From: Castor canadensis
Lineage: Eukaryota > Chordata > Mammalia > Rodentia > Castoridae
Direction: 5' to 3'
Assembly: GCF_047511655.1 (NCBI RefSeq)
Contig: NC_133401.1
Span: 14,726,001 to 14,790,000, forward strand
DNA length: 64,000 nucleotides
Shown: positions 46,001 through 56,717 of the stretch, piece after piece
Position numbering within the stretch: the first letter of the stretch is position 1
Layout of the letters: every line of letters starts with the position of its first letter
The notes under the pieces: model-generated
Databases searched by the model: none
What the model saw: the letters and a program-made list of their open reading frames with translations, nothing else
Told to the model about the DNA's origin: nothing
Made by a program: the position numbers and the translations under genes

Positions 46001-49000
46001 TTTCACAGATGAGGAAACTGAGGCTCAGGGGTTGAGTGGGGCCAGGGCCTGGCTCCTTTCTCAGACATTCCTCCAGTTCTAGGTGCCACAGTGAGCTGTG
46101 AAAGGTGACCCTTAGATGGCCCTACTCATTGCAAGGTTGGGTGTCTTGTGTGGGTGATGATCTGTAAGGAAGAATGCACCTCATCTGACCTCAGATCACC
46201 CAGGGTGACCCCGGAATGGTCCCTTAGATGTCTCTGTAGGATTCATATGGGAAATCTCTTCTCAGTCCATGGGTCCCACATCCTCATCAGGGGAAATTTT
46301 CCTCACGTGTTCACATGTCTTCATATTCTAGAATTTTATGATGGTCTGAGTTCATTCTGTGCTGCTATAACAGAATGTCATAGGACTGGAGTTTGGGAAG
46401 TCCGAGATCAAGGGCTGCATCTCCTGAGGGCCTCTTGCTGCATCACAGATTGGGAAGACATCCCACGAGGAGGACTTGTGTGAGAGAGAGGAGGGAAGGG
46501 GAGAACCTCATCCCTTCATGATGAACCTACATGCTCGCTAACTGGCCCACTCCTGGGTCAGCAGCAGGGCTCTGTTCATGGTGGTAGAGCCCTCAGGATC
46601 CACTCACCTTGCACTGGGCACTTCAGATCACTGTTGTGTTTCAACACAAGTTTTTTGGGGAGATACTTTATAAAAGATTAAGTCCCCATTTCTGGTCTAT
46701 GCTCCCATGTTTCATGGGAAGGATGGACTATGAACAGTAGCCATCTGTGGGGTCAGTGAAACATTTGCTTCCTGTTTAATCATTTATTAGGGGTTGAGGA
46801 CGGCCCATGTCAGTCATCCTGACCTGAAGGCATGGTGAAGGTATACTCTAAATGATTTGTCAGTTAGCAAGGAAATGGATTTCCTGTCCCTACCAAGAGA
46901 ATATCACGATGAAGGAAATCTCTAGAAAGGTGGACACAGTGCTGACAATGGCTGCTCATCCCACCTTCTATCAATATTCACCTCGGCACTGGCTGCTCAT
47001 CCCACCTTCTATCAATATTCACCTCGGCACTGCCTTCCCTCCCACGCAGGGATTCCATAGTGAAGCTCCCTGTTCTCAACAGAAGTGTTTCCTCATGGTT
47101 GTCCAGGCAGCTCACATGTGCTGGTGTCCAGAGCGCTGTACAGCTGGGACCTCAGAGTCAGGACACAGCTCAGAGGCATCGTCTATGAGACTCAGTTTCC
47201 TCCTTTCCCTACACCTGAGCCAGGGGAGCTCTGGCATTGATTGGGCTCACAATTTAACCAGATTCATGAGCAGACCTCTTGGGGACATTTCTTCACCCCA
47301 AACCAACCCATTTCACATGGAATCAGAGCAGAGCCTTCACCTGGTGGGACAGGAACAGAGCTCTGAGCTGCTTGTCCCCCATATGATGGGGTTTCCTCCT
47401 CTCATTTGGGGAAAAGCAGTCTGAGTATGTTCCAAAGCTCTGGGTATTAGTTGAAGATGAAGAAGGAGGTAAAAGAAAACACAGAGGTTACAAAAGAAAC
47501 AGTGAGGTAGTGACAGAAGGAAGTTACTTGACTTTAAGGGCACTTCTTCCATCCTCCTGGCACCCCTGCAAGCCTGGAGCTGGGGGCTCTATGGGTCTTG
47601 GAGAATCCCCTTCCCACATTCCAGGCTGGACCCCAGATCTGCCATGAGAAATGAGAGAAGCAAGGAGAGGAGAGAGGCTTTGGGATGGAGCTGGAGGCTC
47701 AGGGGAGGCCTGGGATTTGCTTGTGTCTTTGGTCACAGGCTAAGAACTAACTTCTTCCTGTTCTTTCCAGAAAACCCAGGCCTCTACCCCAGAGCTTGGC
47801 ACTCATGTTCCAGGGATCCACTTACCAAGGACTAGAATATTCTTGACTGTGGTCCTACTGAGGCCAGTGGCAGAGTTGTGGACGAGGCAGGTGTAGGATC
47901 CGCTATTATTTGCAGTGACACTGGGGATAAAGAGCTCTTGTGTGAATGACTGGGGCCTCTTATTGAAAAGCCAGGAATACTGTGCAGGTGGGTTAGAGGC
48001 TGCATGGCAGGAGAGGCTGACGTTGTCCCCTGGATGGAAATGTGAGACTGGAGGGGATGTGATGGGGGAGTCTGGGCCATCTGGAGGAAAGAGAAAGAAG
48101 CCACATGTGATGTCATCAGAGGGAAAAGGAAGCTCCTGAGCTGCAGAAGGCCACAACATCTCTCTGAGCCATGTCACCAACCTTGTTTTTAAAAAGTCTC
48201 AATCAGAGCTGGGAATACAGCTCAGTGATAGGGCACTTAACCAGCACGCACGAGGCCCTGGGATTCATCCCAGCACAGCACTCACAGAAAAATACCCCAA
48301 CTGATCCTCCTCCATTCACTGATGACAAATCTAAGACCTCTCCAGTTTCTCTATCACAGATGGTGACCCCAGCCTCTCTAGGCAGGAGCAACCCTCTACC
48401 CCTTTGGCTTAGGGCTGGGCTGCCTGGATAGGCCTGGGGCAGGACAATATGGTCAGTCTAGGTGCCCAGGGATGAGGGACTGTGTACTGGGACCTCAGAG
48501 GGACTGAGTGGCGTTGTCTCTGGCCCTGTGTATTGAGGCTGGCAGCCAGGGCCATGGGGAAATAGAGTTACTCACAGAGAACATTCAGGGTGACAGGGTC
48601 ACTTTGGTTGGCGCTCACTGGGTTCCAGGTTCCACACTCATAGTTTCCAGTGTCATTTCTTGTGACTCTGAGTAAAGTGAGCGTCCTGTTGTCCTTGGAC
48701 AGCTCTAGCCTGTCACTGTCTGGAGCTCTGCGGCCATTTATCCACCACAGGTAGGTTGTGTCTGGAGTCTCAGGCTCACACGTTAGTGCTACAGAGTCCT
48801 TGCCCTCCATGGGGCTGGAGTTGTCGCTTGTGATGAAGGGTTTGTCTAACTCCGCTGTGTAGAGAACAAATAAAAGATGTCCTGTGATCACTGAAATCAC
48901 TGTGATTGCTGCAAAGTCCTTTTTTTCTATCAGTGCCAGCCTCTCTCACCTCCCAGCCAACCTGAGTCCCAGCCAAGAGTACTACAGCAGACGCCTGAGG

Positions 49001-52000
49001 ACCCAAGTGCTCAAAGAATCGGGGCCACCTGTGCTTTTGTGGAAAAGCATAGACTTTTGCATGTGTGAACTAAACTACAGAGTTTGGTTATAGACAGATC
49101 AAGGACCCAAAGTCAGAAACCCTTGGTGGCTCTCCTGGTCCTCACTGGCTCACTGCTTCCCTAGCCTCAGGACCTGTGGGTTCTCAGTTCCTCCACTTGC
49201 CCAGACTTCCCCTGCTCAGCCTGGGTTGTGTCCTCTTTGACTTTGCTTTCATGATGTATTTCCCACTGTTCTCAAACCCCAAGAAGTCCCCAGTGTCTGG
49301 CCTGAGGATGAGGTGTGTAAGTAGAAGTCACACACAGGAGACCTGCAGCAAGTCCAGTATTTGGCTTAGTGGTCATGCTGGGGCCACAAGGTTGGAGAGT
49401 TCTGCTCAAGTGTTTGGTGGTGACTGACATAAGCCAGGGACCCCTAAAATTCAAAGTATGACTCCAAAGAATCGTCTAGGTAAGAGTGAGGGGCACAGAC
49501 AGGCTTTAGAGAAGAATCTTTTCATTCCTTGGTCTTTATTGTCCTCCTCTCCTGTTGTGCAGGTGAGGCCCTATAATCTTAGCTACTCAGGAGGCAGATC
49601 AGAGGATCAAGGTTTTAAGCCAGCCCAGGCAAATAGCTCGAGAGACCCTATCTCAAAAATACCCAACACAAAACAGAGCCGGGGGAGTGGTTCAAGTGAT
49701 AGAGCGCCTGCCTAGCAAGTGTGAGGCCTGCACATATTCTGTACAGGAAGGTCCCCTGCTTTCACTTCTCCCAGCTCCTCATCATTTGGCAACCAGTCAC
49801 TGTCAGTTTCTCTAGTGCCCAAACAATCACTGGCGGGGGTGGGGGTGGGGACGGGGTATTTCTGCAGCTCTCTCTGATGACCCAGGGCTGCAGTGACAGG
49901 CACCATTCTCTCCTGCAGGCCTTGGATGCCTGCGTTCCTTCCTTTCTGTCTCTTTGATGTATTTGGACTGTGAGTGCTTGGCTATTCACTTTCAAAGCTG
50001 TGCGGTGATTCTGATTTCTGAATGAAGCTTCATGCCTGGCATCAGCACACAGCCCGATATGGAGTGGCCTGTGGTGAGTGGTTTCAAGGCATCTTCAGAG
50101 CCCTGGAGTTGCAAGACTGAGTGGGCAAGCCCAGCTTCCTCAAGGACTTTTTTGTGATACTGGGGTTTGAACTAAGGGCCTACACCTTGAGCCAATCCAT
50201 CCTTTTTTTTCGCGTGTTTTTTTTTTTAATTTTTTTTTTTTTCACGTTAGGGTCTCTCAAACTATTTGCCCAGGCTGCTTTCAAACCTTTCTGATCAGCT
50301 AGGGTTATAGATGTGAGCCACAGCCACCCAACTCTAAAGATCCTGTTTCAGTTTCTGCTCCAAAGTGGGTACAAATTCACTTTCAAAACCCTTCAGGTGA
50401 CGTTGGTGTTGACATGGAAGACTCTGCCAACCTGGGACTGGCCAGGACTCTACAAATTCCTTAGGTAATTACCAGATCTGCTCCTTGGCTTCCCATGTCA
50501 GGTCCTGAGAGGGGCACCCGGCACCTCCATTGTCTCTGAATTTTCTGGAATTGATTGCTTTTTTTCTGTCATTTCAGGGGACTCTTCATGAGAACCAATG
50601 ACAGAGGCAGAAGAGTCTTGGGTTAAATCATAAAGTGCCCACCCTCTTCTGTTTGTCCACAACTGGGTTGTGTCTGCCAGCTTCAAGCTGGTACACAGTT
50701 CCAGAAGTCTAACACCTAGAACAATATACAGTTGCTCATAGGCTTCCTAACTAAATGAGTGATGAAAAACGTCACTAGCGAAGGGATCCAGAGTCCCAAG
50801 ACAGTGGAACACCTGCCCCTGCACCCTTCACAACTGGAAAGAAGAAATTCAAATTGCTGTGGCATGGTGACTGCATGCCAGCACCAAAGGCTGCAGCCCA
50901 GACACCAGGGCACAAGGCCCTGCTTCAGGCTGAGGGCCTGGGAAGGAGTTAATGCTTTACAGCTTGAAGCTCTTGCTCCTTCATGTTCCAGTTGGAACCC
51001 TGGTCCAGCCATCTTCTAGGTCAGATCCCACAGCAAGCCACCGCAGCACAGACACAGTTGCCCAAGAAGAGGCTAGAGACTCAGGGGAAGCCCCATGGCA
51101 GTGCACCCCTGCCATCTGAGGGGATGTTCTCAAACACAGAACTAACTGGCGGGATGTGGAAAGCACCAACTTCCTCAAACGCTGATCCTGATGCCCAGGC
51201 TGCCTTCAAACCGTGATTCTTCTGATCAGCTAGGATTACAGATCTGGGGTAGAAACTTGAGAAGGTAAATTTCTTCAGTATGAAGAAAAGAACAAAGAAA
51301 AACAAACTTCAATATATCATTAACACATATGATCCAAGACCAATTTTTTTATTGTTTTATTATTTATATGTGCATACAAAGCTTGGGTCATTTCTCCCCC
51401 GGCCCCCACCCCCTCCCTCTCCCCCCACCCCCTCAATACCCGACAGAAACTATTTTGCCCTTATCTCTAATTTTGTTGTAGAGAGAGTATAAGCAATAAT
51501 AGGAAGGGACAAGGGTTTTTGCTGGTTGAGATAAGGATAGCTATACAGGGCATTGACTCACATTGATTTCCTGTGCGTGTGTGTTACCTTCTAGGTTAAT
51601 TCTTTTTGATCTAATCTTTTCTTAGTTCCTGGTCCCCTTCTCCTATTGGCCTCAATTGCTTTTAAGGTATCTGATTTAGTTTCTCTGCGTTGAGGGCAAC
51701 AAATGCTAGCTAATTTTTTAGGTGTCTTACCTATCCTCACCCCTCCCTTGTGTGCTCTGCTTTTATCATGTGCTCAAAGTCCAATCCCATTGTTGTGTTT
51801 GCCCTTGATCTAATGTCCACATATGAGGGAGAACATACAATTTTTGGTCTTTTGGGCCAGGCTAACCTCACTCAGAATGATGGTCTCCAATTCCATCCAT
51901 TTACCAGCGAATGATAACATTTCGTTCTTCTTCATGGCTGCATAAAATTCCATTGTGTATAGATACCACATTTTCTTAATCCATTCGTCAGTGGTGGGGC

Positions 52001-55000
52001 ATCTTGGCTGTTTCCATAACTTGGCTATTGTGAATAGTGCCGCAATAAACATGGGTGTGCAGGTGCCTCTGGAGTAACCTGTGTCACAGTCTTTTGGGTA
52101 TATCCCCAAGAGTGGTATTACTGGATCAAATGGTAGATCAATGTTTAGATTTTTAAGAAGCCTCCAATTTTTTTTCCAGAGTGGTTGTACTAGTTTACAT
52201 TCCCACCAACAGTGTAAGAGGGTTCCTTTTTCCCCCGCTTCCTCGCCAACACCTGTTGTTGGTGGTGTTGCTGATGATGGCTATTCTAACAGGGGTGAGG
52301 TGGAATCTTAGCTTGGTTTTAATTTGCATTTCCTTTATTGCTAGAGATGGTGAGCATTTTTTCATGTTATTTTTGGCCATTTGAATTTCTTCTTTTGAGA
52401 AAGTTCTGTTTAGTTCACTTGCCCATTTCTTTATTGGTTCATTAGTTTTGGGAGAATTTAGTTTTTTAAGTTCCCTATATATTCTGGTTATCAGTCCTTT
52501 GTCTGATGTGTAGTTGGCAAATATTTTCTCCCACTCTGAGGGTGATCTCTTCAGTTTAGAGACCATTTCTTTTGATGATCAGAAGCTTTTTAGTTTTATG
52601 AGGTCCCATTTACCTATGCTATCTCTTAGTTGCTGTGCTGCTGGGGTTTCGTTGAGAAAGTTCTTGCCTATACCTACTAACTCCAGAGTATTTCCTACTC
52701 TTTCCTGTATCAACTTTAGAGTTTGTGGTCTGATATTAAGATCCTTGATCCATTTTGAGTTAATCTTGGTATAGGGTGATATACATGGATCTAGTTTCAG
52801 TTTTTTGCAGACTGCTAACCAGTTTTCCCAGCAGTTTTTGTTGAAGAGGCTGTCTTTTCTCCATCGTATATTTTTAGCTCCTTTGCCAAGACCAATTTTT
52901 TAAAGGACTATTTCTCCCGAGAGCACCCAAGGTCTCACTGTGAGCTCTGAGGCCCCGTGGGTCACATTATAATCAAAGGCAAGTATTAAAGTTTATTTGA
53001 AATCAGCTCTCTGCGTAGAGAGAACTGTAAGTCCTGTGGGGGGACAGAACTGGTCAGAGGGGACCTCTCTGATGTGGCTAAATGAAAAGAGGAAAATGTC
53101 ACATTTAGAGAAGTGTTATAGGTCATGTTAGTAAATTAGAGGAAGGTCCAGGTCCCCAACTGCTGTGGAGTCAGGCAAGGTGGGAGGAGCCCGACACAGG
53201 TGTGTGAAATGCTTTCTTTCTTCTCTTTTTGACCCTGGGAATTGCAGCTAGAGTTGTATCAAATTCTTCCAAATGAGGCAGGGACTGATTGTAATGATGG
53301 TGGTTGGTACATCTCACCTTGTGGGAGGTCCCATCTTGTGACAATGGTGTCACTAGGGGACAGAGGTGGTGTGGGATATGCAATAAGCCCATCAGACGGC
53401 ACCAGTGGAACCACTTCCCCCTTGGGGAGGCTTCTTCCCAGGAACCCGTGGAGGACTGCGAGCCCCACGCTGGGACCAGGATGAAGTCAGTAGTAAAACC
53501 ATGGAGGGGCCTGGCGCTCTGGGGCCTGCAGTTCCGTTCTTCAGATTGGACAGAGGAGCTGCTCATCCCTGCCTCATGGCCACCTCCAGGTGTCACTGGC
53601 ATGGAGGAAAGAGCCCTGGACAGGGACACAGCAGAGGCTCCTACACAGTGAGGGACATTGGAGCCTCACATGGGCAGCTTCTCTGACTGATTTCTGTGCC
53701 CTTTACTATTGTCCTGGAAGGTAGGCTTGGCCCAAGGTGTTAGCAGGAAGGGGACAGGACAGTCAGCCATTAGCCTGGGGAAGGTAAGGGGGCAGCAAGT
53801 TGGGCTGGGCAAGGGCAGTCTCACCTGAATGAGAGGGAAGGAAGATGAGGGGCAGGGAGGCATCAGAGAGAACCCAAAACACACACGACAGCAATAGAGG
53901 TTACAGTGACTGCAAAGGCTAAGAGCCTAAGAGGCCATAGACTCAAGACTGAACTAGCCCAACCGTGAACCCTCCCCCAGCTCAGTTGCCAAGGGTCATC
54001 GTGTGATGTGACTCTTGGGGTAGCCATAAAAGCAAATGGTCAGAGGGATGGAACAAGGATCTCAGCTTCCAGGAGTGACAGGGCGCAAAGTATAGGCAGA
54101 ACCTTCTAGGACTCTGCATGGAGGCTCTAGTCTCTGAAGAGGTTCTCAGCCATCCATCCATCCATCCATCCATTTATCCATCCATCCATTTATCCATCCA
54201 TCTATCCACTCACTCACTGTTCATTCCTTCCCTCCTGCATCAAGAGACAGTTGAGAGTTGGCTATACATTGGGCCCTGCGCTGGTTGCAGGGCACAGTGG
54301 GGAGTGAGAAAACAAAATCCTCTTCTCTGCCCTCCAGGGGAGTGACAGCCAGAGCTCCGGGAAACACCATCAAGTCCACCCAGGAAGAGTGTGGCTCTGT
54401 TGCCTGAGTGGAAAGGCCCCGACATTCGACTAATTGTCTGTCTGCTCTCCCTCCCCAGCCCAGACTCCTCCTCCCTCCAAGCTGCTAAACTCTGAGATGA
54501 AAGCACCTGAGCCACCAGCTCCTCTCTGGGCCCAGACCCTAATGTGGCCTCCAGGGAGGAGGGGGCGGCTGTGTCTGGACACAGACACCCTGGGCCTCTG
54601 ACCTGCCACCATTGCTCTGTGAGACCCTCATTCAGCGACTTTATTTCTGTGCCTCAGTTTCCCTTCCACAGGACACATGGCAAATAGTATCTGGCTAGCA
54701 CACTGCCTGCGAATTACCCTAGAAATGATCACAGTCACTGAGCTTAGTCCAGAGGAGCCCCACATCAACAGCACCTCCTCCCCTCTGGGACACTGGCCTT
54801 CCTGTGGAGGCTCACAGTTCATCAGGACATTTGGCTAATGGCCTGGGGCAGCTGTCCACCTGTGCTGTCACACCGAGTCTCAGGAGAGGGGAGGCCCAGA
54901 TGTTCTTGCCCAGATGTGGCTCTCAGGGCAGTGCACCTCCTGGTGCCCACTTCCCAGAGCTACAAGATTCAGACAGGCCGGAAATCACAGCTCCTTGTCA

Positions 55001-56717
55001 GCCCAAATAGGAGGCCAAATTCCAACCCTGACCCCAAGTTTCCCCGGGTCATCTGGAATCAGGAGTCAGAGACAGGTTTGGTGCAGGGACTTCCAGTGTT
55101 GAGATTGTCTGTGAGGATCCATGCAGGCCTCCTCAGCCAAGCCCTGCCAGAGTGCTACTTGGTCTTTCTCAGGGCCACATTGGTGGCAAGGGCCATAGGG
55201 GCCCTGTCAGACAATCCTCTCTGCAGGGTGGATTCACTTGAGAATTCTGATCTGTTGAAGTTTGTCTCCACTGTGTGCGTCCTGCACTCAATGCTCAAAC
55301 CCCAACCAGGGGACACAGTATAGAGGAGAGGTTGTAACAGTGCAGGTCTGGCAGACTTGTATGTGTGGAGTGGAATTAACCCAACCCAGCACCCAGAGGT
55401 CAAAGAGAATCACTCACCGTACACATGGAGCTGCACAGATGCAAGTTCTTCATGAAGATCCATAGTTAAGGTTCGTAGGGTGTAGAATCCCGTGTCCTTC
55501 TTGGTGACATTCTGGAACAGCAGGGATGCATCGGGGTATATCTTCTCTCTACCGCTGTACACAGACCCTGGCCGAGTGTGTTGAGTGGCTATCACATACA
55601 GTGCAATTAGCTGGCTCTCGACTGCACGTTTCCCTTTGTACCAGTAATATGCTCGAAGGTTCTCTGGAGAATTGTGGACACGTAGAAGAACGTCACTGCC
55701 TTCTGCAGCATCAGCTGGCACTGATTCAATGGTGACTTGGGCAGTGGTGGGCAAGTTCCAGAAGGTTAAAAGTGAGACTAAGAGGGAAGAGAGAGAAATC
55801 CATTAGTATTGTGACCTCCATATTGGATGGACCTCTGCATTGGGCCCTGATCAGGTGTCTCTCCCCCAGTCTGGCAGAGTACGTGTGCTTGCTGTGTGTG
55901 TGTGTGGAGCATGAGTGTCTCCTAGGGCACTGGTCAGCAGCGTGACCTCCATTCCTTCACTGCCCCTAACCTTGTCACTTCCTCTGTGTGGAACACTCTT
56001 CCCAGATGTCTGCACCGTTCACCCTTCTTCTCCCTCACATCCCTGCTCACACTCATGCACCCTGGGGAGATGCCTTCCATGACACCCTGGGTCTTCACTT
56101 TCTCACCTCTCCCTGCTCTGTCCCTGTGGCTCTTGTCACTCCCTGACCTCACCTTCTGGATGTCCTTGCTGCATGGTTCTCTGCCACTAGAAGGAGAGCT
56201 GTGTGGGAACCAGGCCTGCTCTGATCTTTGTTGTAACCCAGTGCCTGGAGCAGGCTCAGGTTCCTGTGGGTGAGGAACTAGAGTTCCCAGGGCCCTGCAT
56301 ATACAGTTTTTTTTGTTGTGTTTTGTTTTTGTTTCTGAGATCGGTGGCTAAGGACAATGTTTAATGTCCCAGTTGTTTTTTTCTTTGGAGAGTCACCCTA
56401 ACATAGTTGCTGACATCAACTTTCAAAATATAGTGGCCAGTGATGACTAATTGACACCAACTCCTTCCCCCCTTGCTAATTCCAGCTCACTAAGAGTTTC
56501 CTGTGGCTGAGCCTTTGTCCCTCTTTGCGTCTTCTTCCTTCAGGCTATAAACAAAAGCCCTGTGTCTCCTCTCATGGTCTTGTCCTTCCAAGAAAACTCC
56601 AGTGAGTATTTGCCCCCCCACTCCTGCCCACTCTCAGGAAATCATCACCTCACCTGTGAGCAGGAGCCCTTGCCAGGGGATGTGGACTCTGTGGGGAGTG
56701 GCCAAGGGTGGCTCCAT
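42922..56717 (-). CDS. CEACAM3/4-type activating receptor with N-A-B ectodomain and ITAM-like tail (433 aa model)
   Basis: Exons in transcript order are 56717-56654, 55777-55418, 48854-48576, 48080-47826, 45358-45241, 44953-44904, 44614-44583, 43350-43309 and 43023-42922. They total 1302 nt, exactly 434 codons with a terminal TAG and no internal stop; exons 6 and 7 are my least certain. Signal peptide 1-34, N 35-141, A 142-235, B 235-320, transmembrane about 331-354. The tail [14 protein letters not shown] | [13 protein letters not shown] matches the human CEACAM3 tail A-P-L-P-N-P-R-T...I-Y-E | E-L-L-K-H-D-T-N-I-Y exon for exon. The first ITAM tyrosine is replaced by Cys399; Tyr410 remains. 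CEACAM3 is a granulocyte phagocytic receptor with only an N domain; here A and B domains are present too. Orthology to CEACAM3, CEACAM4 or a lineage-specific gene is unresolved. Confidence 0.82.
43309..43350 (-). CDS. activating CEACAM exon 8, first half of ITAM-like motif
   Basis: 42 nt, acceptor CCAAACACAG, donor GTGAGT. It encodes [14 protein letters not shown], co-linear with human CEACAM3 A-P-L-P-N-P-R-T-A-A-S-I-Y-E, also 14 codons. The ITAM tyrosine codon is TGT (Cys) instead of TAT/TAC. Exon borders and phase are conserved, so this is a substitution rather than misalignment. Confidence 0.85.
44583..44614 (-). CDS. activating CEACAM candidate exon 7, 32-nt cytoplasmic exon
   Basis: A strong polypyrimidine acceptor (CTCTCTCCCTCCCAG) is followed by 32 nt and donor CAG|GTTGCC. 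The length equals CEACAM1 exon 8, and the frame gives [10 protein letters not shown], the same length and spacing as CEACAM1 [10 protein letters not shown]. It ends in phase 0, as the next exon requires. The donor is weaker than consensus. Confidence 0.55.
44904..44953 (-). CDS. activating CEACAM candidate exon 6, first cytoplasmic exon (50 nt)
   Basis: Inferred from splice signals and phase. A pyrimidine-rich acceptor ends in CACCCACCAG and the donor is CAGG|GTGAGTGG. It is 50 nt, phase 2 to 1, open in the required frame ([16 protein letters not shown]), and sits where CEACAM1 has its 53-nt exon. Sequence similarity to the Q-R-D-L-containing family exon is weak, so the real exon could be elsewhere or absent. 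Confidence 0.42.
45241..45358 (-). CDS. activating CEACAM exon 5, transmembrane segment
   Basis: 118 nt (phase 1 to 2), donor AG|GTATTG. It encodes [11 protein letters not shown] and then a Val/Leu-rich helix to F-L-L-L-R-R-T-G, like the human CEACAM3/4 transmembrane exon. The acceptor is a tandem CAGCAG (NAGNAG), so a form three nucleotides shorter (start 45355) is equally readable and would drop one Ala. No charged residue lies inside the helix. Confidence 0.88.
45880..46045 (+). repeat. MIR SINE
   Basis: 'ccccacaacaacttgaagag' and 'ttcacagatgaggaaactga' are typical MIR sequence. It sits between the activating gene's TM and B exons. Confidence 0.65.
46335..46670 (-). mobile_element. MaLR (MLT1-like) LTR fossil
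   Basis: Reversed MLT1-type phrases are visible ('gtgctgctataacagaatgt', 'gggaagtccgagatcaaggg', 'tggtagagccctcaggatcc', 'gtttcaacacaagttttttg'). Highly diverged and old. It lies in the intron between the B and TM exons of the activating gene, near where the A2 exon would be expected. Confidence 0.6.
46950..47031. repeat. 41-bp tandem duplication
   Basis: 'ggctgctcatcccaccttct' unit at 46950-46990 and 46991-47031, identical by eye. Confidence 0.93.
47826..48080 (-). CDS. activating CEACAM exon 4, IgC-like B domain
   Basis: 255 nt, acceptor TTTCCTCCAG, donor G|GTAAGT. It encodes D-G-P-D-S-P-I-T-S, the pair L-S-C-H-A-A-S-N and Y-T-C-L-V-H-N, and Q-E-L-F-I-P-S-V-T. The split Gly/Ala codon joins directly to the transmembrane exon, so the gene goes B to TM with no A2 exon between. 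Confidence 0.93.
48209..48279 (+). repeat. ID-type SINE in activating CEACAM intron 3
   Basis: Same copy as at 14637-14702, inherited through the duplication of the A-B exon block. Confidence 0.8.
48576..48854 (-). CDS. activating CEACAM exon 3, IgC-like A domain
   Basis: 279 nt with acceptor CTCTACACAG and donor T|GTGAGT. It begins E-L-D-K-P-F-I-T-S, has the cysteines in L-T-C-E-P-E-T and Y-E-C-G-T-W-N-P, and keeps Y-L-W-W-I-N-G. It is the clear paralogue of the CEACAM1 A1 exon at 15005-15283, with matching intron flanks. Confidence 0.93.
49562..49731 (+). repeat. B1-dID-type dimeric SINE
   Basis: 'tgaggccctataatcttagc' to 'tgcctagcaagtgtgaggcc'; the 3' end is missing. Confidence 0.82.
50151..50332 (-). 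repeat. B1-dID-type dimeric SINE
   Basis: 'gtgatactggggtttgaact' to 'atgtgagccacagccaccca', with a T-rich middle. Confidence 0.8.
51190..51246 (-). repeat. B1-dID SINE fragment
   Basis: 'cccaggctgccttcaaaccg' to 'agctaggattacagat'. Confidence 0.6.
51350..52885 (-). mobile_element. LINE-1 3' end, 1.5 kb
   Basis: Reverse complement of the young L1 family: C-terminal ORF2 ([16 protein letters not shown]) and 3' UTR. Flanked by CCAAGACCAATTTTTT at 51334-51349 and 52886-52901. It lies in intron 2 of the activating CEACAM gene, in the transcript's sense orientation. Confidence 0.94.
52960..55417 (-). repeat. CEACAM intron-2 block, copy 3
   Basis: Paralogous to copy 1 over most of its length, with the expanded ATCC tract as its own change. 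No exon seen. Confidence 0.85.
54148..54215. repeat. ATCC tetranucleotide tract
   Basis: Tandem CATC/ATCC units. The matching place in CEACAM1 intron 2 (about 17.58 kb) has only a short seed, so this array expanded after duplication. Confidence 0.92.
55418..55777 (-). CDS. activating CEACAM exon 2, IgV-like N domain
   Basis: 360 nt, acceptor CCCTCTTAG, donor G|GTGAGTG, fully open. It aligns without gaps to the CEACAM1 N domain in this window, with 24 differences by eye over 108 residues (about 78% identity). Differences fall around [19 protein letters not shown] and [10 protein letters not shown], which are strands and loops of the ligand-facing side, while Y-S-G-R-E-K-I-Y-P is unchanged. 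Confidence 0.93.
56654..56717 (-). CDS. activating CEACAM exon 1 (leader)
   Basis: 64 coding nt from ATG at 56717 to donor GTGAGG. It encodes [21 protein letters not shown], which differs from the CEACAM1 leader at several positions but has the same length and phase. The Kozak context ACACCATGG is retained. Confidence 0.9.

Larger units (their letters stand above)
45359..47825 (-). other. activating CEACAM intron 4 (B to TM), A2 exon missing
   Basis: Holds a MIR, a MaLR-type LTR fossil and a 41-bp tandem. From about 46060 upward it matches the intron upstream of the A2 exons at 12.9 and 62.7 kb, yet the exon itself is not found. Confidence 0.7.
49732..51333 (-). other. activating CEACAM intron 2, A-proximal part
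   Basis: Contains a poly-G-like stretch near 49834-49855 and a SINE at 50151-50332. No exon seen. Confidence 0.65.
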
